A stretch of 64,000 bases of DNA from Trileptium ribeirensis. Taxonomy: Eukaryota; Nematoda; Enoplea; Enoplida; Thoracostomopsidae. The translations under genes were made by a program, and so were the position numbers. Shown piece after piece: positions 57,191 through 64,000 of this stretch. The number at the start of each line of letters is the position of its first letter. Positions within the stretch are counted from its first letter, which is position 1. The stretch spans positions 20,625 to 84,624 of the forward strand of contig JASANE010020157.1 of assembly GCA_030248225.1 (NCBI GenBank), in the 5' to 3' direction. Below the pieces are notes generated by a model. The model did not search any database. It was not told the origin of the DNA and saw only the letters and a list, made by a program, of their open reading frames with translations.

Positions 57191-57839
57191 ACACTGGTGG
57201 ATCAAGTATTTCATGTTGGTTACCCGAAAACAGATTTTTGAGATAGTGGTTTCGGGCCGAAAAACTCCTTCGGATTGCATAACTACTCAGAATGACAGAT
57301 ATTTCCATTTAAAGACATGTAAACCTTATTATCAACATTAATACTCGTCACCAAGCAATCCTCTGCTATTACCATTGCAATTTCATGGACAAAAATCTTC
57401 GGTCCGGACGAAACTGCTCAACACAATAATTCATTACTAGTAACTCGCAAGCGACGGCGAAATAGAGCGAGCGTGATTTCATTTTTAAGTTATTACTTTT
57501 CAATCAGCTCGATTCACTCTACTTTTTAATAGTTAATTACCAAAGTTGCAAATAAAATGTTTATTCAAAATGTTAATATACAAATAAGTCACCATTCTTT
57601 AGTACCGCCGTAAATTAAGACACCGATTTAAGCCAGTAAGTTTAGTTCTCCAGACACCTCGAGATTCCAATGCTCTTAGCAGATTCTTCCTGACTACATC
57701 ACAACTTTTACTGATTTTCGTATTATTATGTCAGCTTCTTGTTAACTCGCCTAATGAAGCACAGAATTATTCTTGTTAATTTTCTGGTAGATTCAGGTTA
57801 GGTTATGCATTGTTATTACTTCTCCTCTTCTGTGATATT

Positions 57840-58200
57840 ACACCCGTGTCCAGACAGCTCAAAGCTTGCATGATTAACTAAGTAGCTACCTTAACCTCGG
57901 CCTTAGATTTACGCTAATACAACCCTTATAGCCGTCAGTATCCGGACAGCTTACTGATGGATTCTACAACTCTTGTGAGTTGTGAGTTAGTACGTTGGTC
58001 TCCAGACGGCTAACCACGTACGTTTATTTAATTACCTGGTCTAGTGCTTCAGAATTACGCTAATTGGGTGCCAGTTATATTAATGTGCCCGTCTCCAGAC
58101 GGCTAAGGAACGATCCTATAACTAGTTAGTAGCGGTCGACTACTCTCCAGTTTCCATACAATTCTTTGATCACCAGACGGTTCAGCTCGAACCAGCGTTC
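57840..58200 (+). repeat. degenerate repeat with GTCTCCAGACGGCTAA
   Basis: Variants of this motif occur near 57848, 57938, 57997, 58089 and 58168, roughly 60-90 bp apart, with unlike sequence between. Confidence 0.55.
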
Positions 58201-59872
58201 AGTGGAGAAATGTTCCATGGTCGCCGTCGACACGAACTCGCCCCAGGTATGCTCACGTAATTTCCCCCAACCATATCCCCATGGTTTACTCAGTACTCAC
58301 GGTTATTTACTTTGAAAGCTCCTACGGCCGGACCGTTATGATTAAAGTTAGCCCACCTAATACTTTTAAAACCACTATAAGTTTTTATAGGGGAATAATA
58401 GTATTACTAATTTAATTTAATTACTATTTAGAATATATACTTATTTGTGAAGTCCTTGTACCACTCAACATTAATTCTTTACACAAAAAACATAAAGTGT
58501 GATAGAATCGTTTATACCTTTATGTGACAACGCGTAATTATTTACGTGAATTACTAAAAATCCATAAACCGGATATCACGCTTGAAACAGCTTGAACGAC
58601 ACCAAAACTATAGCACTCTCGCTTTGAGATTCAAAAACTCAAACTATCGAATCGGAACAGCTAGGTAAGCTATTCAATACAAATAAAACAAAAACAGTAA
58701 CACCATAGAAACCATTCGCGTAATTCTTTATGCGCTAATACGGCCAAAAATTGCCTAGATTAGAGCGAACTTCTTTCCGTTGTTGAAATCCCAAAATTTA
58801 TATTTTCGGAACTATAGCACCAACACGACTACTCTTCAGAGTCTAACTACAAACTGCATAGTAAGAACCACATAATGCTAACTTCTTGTTAGCTACTAAG
58901 AAAAACAACAGAAGATTATGCAAATTAGCATAATCTTTGAACGAAAACAGATAAAGTAAAATCCAAGGACGTAGAAGAAAAATAGATGAAAAAGTGAATA
59001 ACTTTGGGTTTTGGGATGTTTTTGGAGTTTTTCAGAGGATTTGGACCGAGATTTTCCCTGGTAGCCTAGTGGACCTCTAACAATAACCTAATAGACACTC
59101 GTTGTACGGTAAAAACTAGCAATAACACGGCGAAATCTGAAACATATCCGAGCACACACAGAGAACTGAACGAAGAACAACAAATAATGAAAAAATAAGG
59201 TCTGTCCAATATATTTCTTTCCCAAATTAAACTTGTGTACGGATGCTCTGAAGAGACGATCCATTAACCGTATCCAGGAAGGCGCTGTCATTTTAATTCA
59301 TGAATGAAGGTCAGTAATGTGACCCACCAACCTTTCCGCAGTATTCTTATTATTTCTGCTATATTTGCCCATAATTAAACTAAAGTAATAATTATTTTGA
59401 GAATTAATACTAATTTTTTGAACTCATATGTGACAATATCCATAAAATTTTGACTTTATTGCATTTAATCTAAGCTTATAGTTAATTGATTACGCGGCGT
59501 ATAAAAAATATGTCCGCTTTTTCCGCTTATTAAATCTTTTAGCACTGTAAAAGCCGTTATATCTGATAAACACATCATTTGGTCAAAAATTAGCACCACA
59601 CAAATAGCCATAGTGTACAAAACCCCAATGCCATGGAGTTATAAAATTTTAGTGACTTCGCATGACATGCGTGGAAATATCAATTAACAGCCTTGTGCAT
59701 TTTACTAAAAATATAGAAATCTGAACATATACATATATAACCATGTTTTCTTTTGAATACTGGACATTGTAGTACAATCCGCATAATCTCGCGGTTATGC
59801 ACAGGCTATGCAGTAGATTTTATCCGCACGACAGTAGCTGGGATTTTGTCAGCTGCTGACGCTTTGTACTTA
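58201..59872. other. gene-free, AT-rich
   Basis: No ORF, splice-bounded exon or RNA gene recognised. Confidence 0.45.
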
Positions 59873-60076
59873 TTTTATGACTAAATGACTATAATGGATT
59901 TTATGACTAAATGACTATAATGGATTTTATGACTAAATGACTATAATGGATTTTATGACTAAATGACTATAATGGATTTTATGACTAAATGACTATAATG
60001 GATTTTATGACTAAATGACTATAATGGATTTTATGACTAAATGACTATAATGGATTTTATGACTAAATGACTATAA
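59873..60076 (+). repeat. 26-bp minisatellite, about 8 units
   Basis: TTTTATGACTAAATGACTAT plus AATGGA repeats without change from 59873, then degrades after 60070. Confidence 0.97.
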
Positions 60077-60491
60077 ATAGATGACTAAATGGGCAATAAT
60101 TTATCATATTAATCCTTGAGTTTTTAGGTTTTTTCAAGCTGTTATCGTCAACGAAATGGAAAGTTCTAGAAATACATGTTTACACAAATCATACACACAA
60201 AATTTCACAATTTTTAGTTTTTTGTAAGAAAACTATAATGTCCAAGGCGAGCGCAAAACTTTGCTCTTAAACTGTAAACATATCGACAAAACAATATAAA
60301 CTATAAAAACGCAATTTTAGCTGTTTCATGCTTAAATTGGTGTATCGTACAATATTGACAAATTAAAGCCGTTGCATAGCACGGTACCTGGGTTGTGCGG
60401 GTGAAAGCGATATACACATACCATTGAGCTGTCTAGCAGTCCTTGAGGAGCCTCGAAAACCGAGCAAATAACAACGCATATTTGTACATAC

Positions 60492-60707
60492 CCAGTGAAC
60501 GCAGCTCAACACAATATGTGTAAGGTCCAGTTGCCCCACCAGACCAAAAAGGGTTAATAAAATTAATTGTCCGTTCATTTTCATTGTTTTCAAAAGGTAT
60601 TAATATCGAATTTATCCCGTAATATGCGGCTGCATAGTTTGCAGCAGAAGCTTCGCAAAAGGGTGGAGGGGGCTTCACTTTATTGGTGTTGGACGAGAAA
60701 AACTTAA
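60492..60707 (-). CDS. putative exon of an unknown gene
   Basis: Acceptor TATTAATCAG and donor GTATGT bracket 71 open codons containing PPPPFCEASAANYAA, NERTINFINPFWSGG and ATGPYTYCVELRS. It is Pro/Asn/Gly-rich with two Cys, which suggests an extracellular or lumenal segment (inference). No family recognised. Phase is 2 nt in, 1 nt out. It does not join directly to the terminal exon at 50263 (which needs phase 0). Confidence 0.35.
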
Positions 60708-61746
60708 CTGATTAATATACAATAAAATGAATTCTAAGTTCCACCCCCTCGCAAACATTTTTGTCAACACGGGTTCACTTTTGAAGAGCGTGCCAGGCCT
60801 TTGACTTGCAAAAGTCGATCCTTTTTATAGCTGTCTGTACATCAAACAGACATAATATTTTATCAAAAACGTCGAATCGTTTTAATTAATAATAGCGTTG
60901 GGCTGCTTTAGCTTTAGTTTTCAGTTATTATCAAGTGACAAAATATGAAAAAAACACAGTTTTCTAATGCGTCAAAAACATTTAAAAATCTATTTTTATG
61001 GGATACTATTTTTTATTTTTTTTTGTGCAGAACAAAAAAACTGGAACCTCACTTGATGAAACACGAGCTTTAAGAAATGGTTCATTATACAGGAGGTGTG
61101 TAACCACAGAACAGGGGACACAAGAATTGATAACTGGGGCAAACCATAACCCAACCTGGGGCACAATAAAGTCTACTTAGCTTTTCTGCAGTCCCTCACG
61201 TGGGCAACTGCTTGATAGATACACCCCTGTCACTATATATAATTAAATACGTGTGAGATTGTGAAAGCAATACATAAAAATGTTTAAAATGCTTACTAGA
61301 TCAACGAAACCGAACAATAAAACACGAATGGAGACGAAGATTGTTTTGCGGGAAATGTTTTCATATTTTGATCATAACGCAAGTAAATGTAGAAAGTAAG
61401 AATAATTTAAATTGAATGCGGTGCCACGAAAGAGCATAATTACAATTGTAGCCAATTATATGCTGAAAATAGGTTTCCATAAAATTTAAAATAAGTTTTT
61501 TTTAGTTTTGCACCACCAGGATATTCTTTTAAAATTTAAAGAACTATTTTTTGAAATTTCAAACATAATTCTTAATTAGATAATTTTTTAAAAGATCTTT
61601 CTTTAACATTTAAGGGAATATGATTTGAATTTTAAAAGAATATCGGTGTTGATAAAATCAAAAAATTTCTTTTCAGTTTTATGGATAGTATTTTGAGTGT
61701 ATGTATTACTCAATTGGCAATCCAACATGTTGATGAACCATAATTA
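60708..61746. other. gene-free, AT-rich
   Basis: Nothing recognised apart from A/T runs. Confidence 0.4.
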
Positions 61747-61945
61747 CACCCGCACATGCCACCTTTAGGAGTTGACGCAACATATGATCGTTAGAAAACC
61801 AAACATCTTGGATTTGGCGTGGAGGGTTGGAGGCACAATTGACCACGACCCGCACATTTCACCTTTAGGAGTCGGCGCATATGATCGTTAGAAAAGCTAA
61901 CAATTTGGATTTGATGTGGAGGGTTGGGGCCACAACAGACCCACG
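61747..61945 (+). repeat. two-unit ~100-bp tandem repeat
   Basis: CCGCACATKYCACCTTTAGG, CATATGATCGTTAGAAAA and TGGAGGGTTGG blocks occur twice, at about 61749 and 61850. Confidence 0.85.
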
Positions 61946-62215
61946 ACTCAGGCTTATGCTTAGTCTCAGCGTTATATAAAATGTGAAGTGTGGGCTAAGG
62001 CTTGGACATTGTATATGTGATTGCAATATTGTGTTCAATTTGACGCATCAGTTATGTATTATTACACCGGTAATGACATATAAAATTGTACAAATTACTA
62101 CATCTCAATACCAGTTAGTGCAGGACAAAAGGTACTCGCAATAAAGTCAGCGCGAAATGCGAAATGTCAAGCGTAAACGCACCTTGTGGAGACTACATCA
62201 TCAACTGGCAAATAC

Positions 62216-64000
62216 AAGTAAGTGCGCACAAACTGCAACTAATAATTTCAATATTTAATGCTGTTCTGAGCACCTTGTGGGGAACACACTTTGGTATTTG
62301 AGCGACCTGCTAATTATTTGAAGAATAAAGACTCAATGTGAGCAACAGTGTTGCTAAGCTACTTACTGCAAAGATCAAACTGTGCGACGTGCAACTAATA
62401 ACTTCACTACTTCATGCTACTCTGAGCGCCTTACAGTGAACACACATTGATATTTGAGCGACCTGCTAATTATTTGAAGAATAAAGACTCAACGTAGAGC
62501 AACAGTGTTGCTAAGCTACTTAACTGCAAAGATCAAACTGCGCGACGTGCAACTAATAACTTCACTATTTCATGCTGTTCTGAGCACCTTGTGGCGAACA
62601 CACTTCGATATTTGAGCGACCTGCTAATTATTTGAAGAATAAAGACTCAACGTAGAGCAACAGTGTTGCTAAGCTACTTACTGCAAAGATCAAACTGTGC
62701 GACGTGCAGCTAATAACTTCAGTATTTCATGCGGCTCTGAGCGCCTTACAGTGAACACACGTTGATATTTGAGCGACATGCTAATTATTTGAAGAATAAA
62801 GACTCAACGTAGAGCAACAGTGTCGCTAAGCTACTTAACTGCAAAGATCAAACTGCGCGACGTGCAACTAATAACTTCACTATTTGATGCTGTTCTGAGC
62901 ACCTGGGGAAACATAAAAAAAAATGGGCTGAGCAGCAGATCACGCAACAATACTTCAGTATATTTGAGCGACCTGCTAATTATTTGAAGAATAAAGACTC
63001 AACGTAGAGCAACAGTGTTGCTAAGCTACTTAACTGCAAAGATCAAACTGTGCGACGTGCAACTAATAACTTCAGTATTTCATGCGGCTCTGAGCGCCTT
63101 ACAGTGAACACACATTGATATTTGAGCGACCTGCTAATTATTTGAAGAATAAAGACTCAAAATAGAGCAACAGTCTTGCTAAGCTACTTAACTGCAAAGA
63201 TCAAACTGTGCGACGTGCAACTAATAACTTCAGTATTTCATGCTGCTCTGAGCGCCTTACAGTGAACACACATTGATATTTGAGCGACCTGCTAATTATT
63301 TGAAGAATAAAGACTCAACGTAGAGCAACAGTGTTGCTAAGCTACTTAACTGCAAAGATCAAACTGTGCGACGTGCAACTAATAACTTCGCTATTTCAAG
63401 CTACTCTGAGCGCCTTACAGTGAACACACATTAATATTTGAGCGACCTGCTAATTATTTGAAGAATAAAGACTCAACGTAGAGCAACAGTGTTGCTAAGC
63501 TACTTCACTGCAAAGATCAAACTACGCGACGTGTAATTAATAACTTCACTATTTAATGCTGTTCTGAGCACCTTGTGGGGAACACACTTTGATATTTGAG
63601 CGGCCTGCTTATTATTTGAAGAATAAAAACTCAACGTAGACCAACAGTGTTGCTAAGCAACTTAACTACAAAGATCAAATTACGCGACGTGTAGTTAATA
63701 ACTTCACTATTTAATGCTGCTCCGAGCACCGTGTGGTGAACACACTTTAATATTTGAGCGACCTGCTAATTAATTGAAGAATAAAGACTCAACGTAGAGC
63801 AACAGTGTTGCTAAGTTACTTCACTGCAAAGATCAAACTACGCGACGTGTAATTAATAACTTCACTATTTAATGCTGTTCTGAGCACATTGTGGGGAACA
63901 CATTTTGATATTTGAGCGACCTGCTAATTATTTGAAGAATAAAGACTCAACGTAGAGCAACAGTGTTGCTAAGCTACTTCACTGCAAAGATCAAACTACG
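62216..64000 (+). repeat. 157-bp tandem satellite, 11 or more units, open at the right edge
   Basis: TATTTGAGCGACCTGCTAAT recurs at 62295, 62451, 62609, 62766 and on to the end. Other landmarks are AAGAATAAAGACTCAACG and GCTAAGCTACTT. One junction carries an extra A-rich insert at about 62908-62958. Units to the left are more diverged. Confidence 0.97.

Overview
The window comes from a repeat-rich, AT-rich nuclear genome of an animal, very probably an invertebrate. I cannot name the phylum. The evidence is two intron-bearing animal genes with GT-AG splice sites and a dense population of eukaryotic transposons. ORF continuity, splice phase and remembered family sequences are the only evidence used; no database was searched.

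Genes. (1) An F8A/HAP40 (huntingtin-associated 40 kDa protein) homologue lies on the + strand. Its three coding exons (7196-7789, 10009-10326, 13958-14263) all join in phase 0 and give a 405-residue product. (2) A complete VPS53 gene (GARP/EARP tethering-complex subunit) lies on the - strand. Its nine coding exons run from the ATG at 33992 to the stop at 17457. The reading frame closes exactly (2817 nt, 938 residues), and the C-terminus ends in the family's basic tail. The two genes converge tail to tail across 3.2 kb, and both products act in endosomal traffic. Three or four orphan exon-like ORFs at 49-61 kb are weaker.

Mobile elements, left to right. A decayed Ty3/Gypsy integrase remnant lies at about 320-600. 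A complete Ginger1-type DNA transposon (1064-3556) has CCGG target duplications and a transposase made of a Gypsy-like integrase fused to an OTU protease. Introns and flanks of both genes are loaded with short inverted-repeat elements: a Harbinger-like pair with TAA/TTA duplications, a pair with 5-bp duplications, several mariner-like ones with TA duplications, and long-TIR elements. Directly upstream of VPS53 sits a full-length but broken R1/LOA/I-group LINE (34479-43266). It is flanked by two diverged 374-bp direct repeats, and its ORF2 is interrupted by a 3.3-kb pogo-like transposon (34771-38085) whose TA duplication can be placed to the base.

The right third (44-64 kb) has no convincing gene. 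It holds satellites (176-bp, ~97-bp, 26-bp and 157-bp units; the last runs off the right edge), tRNA-like SINE heads and dispersed repeats.

The best candidates for novelty are the Ginger1 copy whose OTU catalytic histidine lies just past an in-frame TGA, the LINE with an exceptionally long apparent target-site duplication in the VPS53 5' flank, and a recent tandem duplication of the start of VPS53 exon 3 that creates a decoy 3' splice site.
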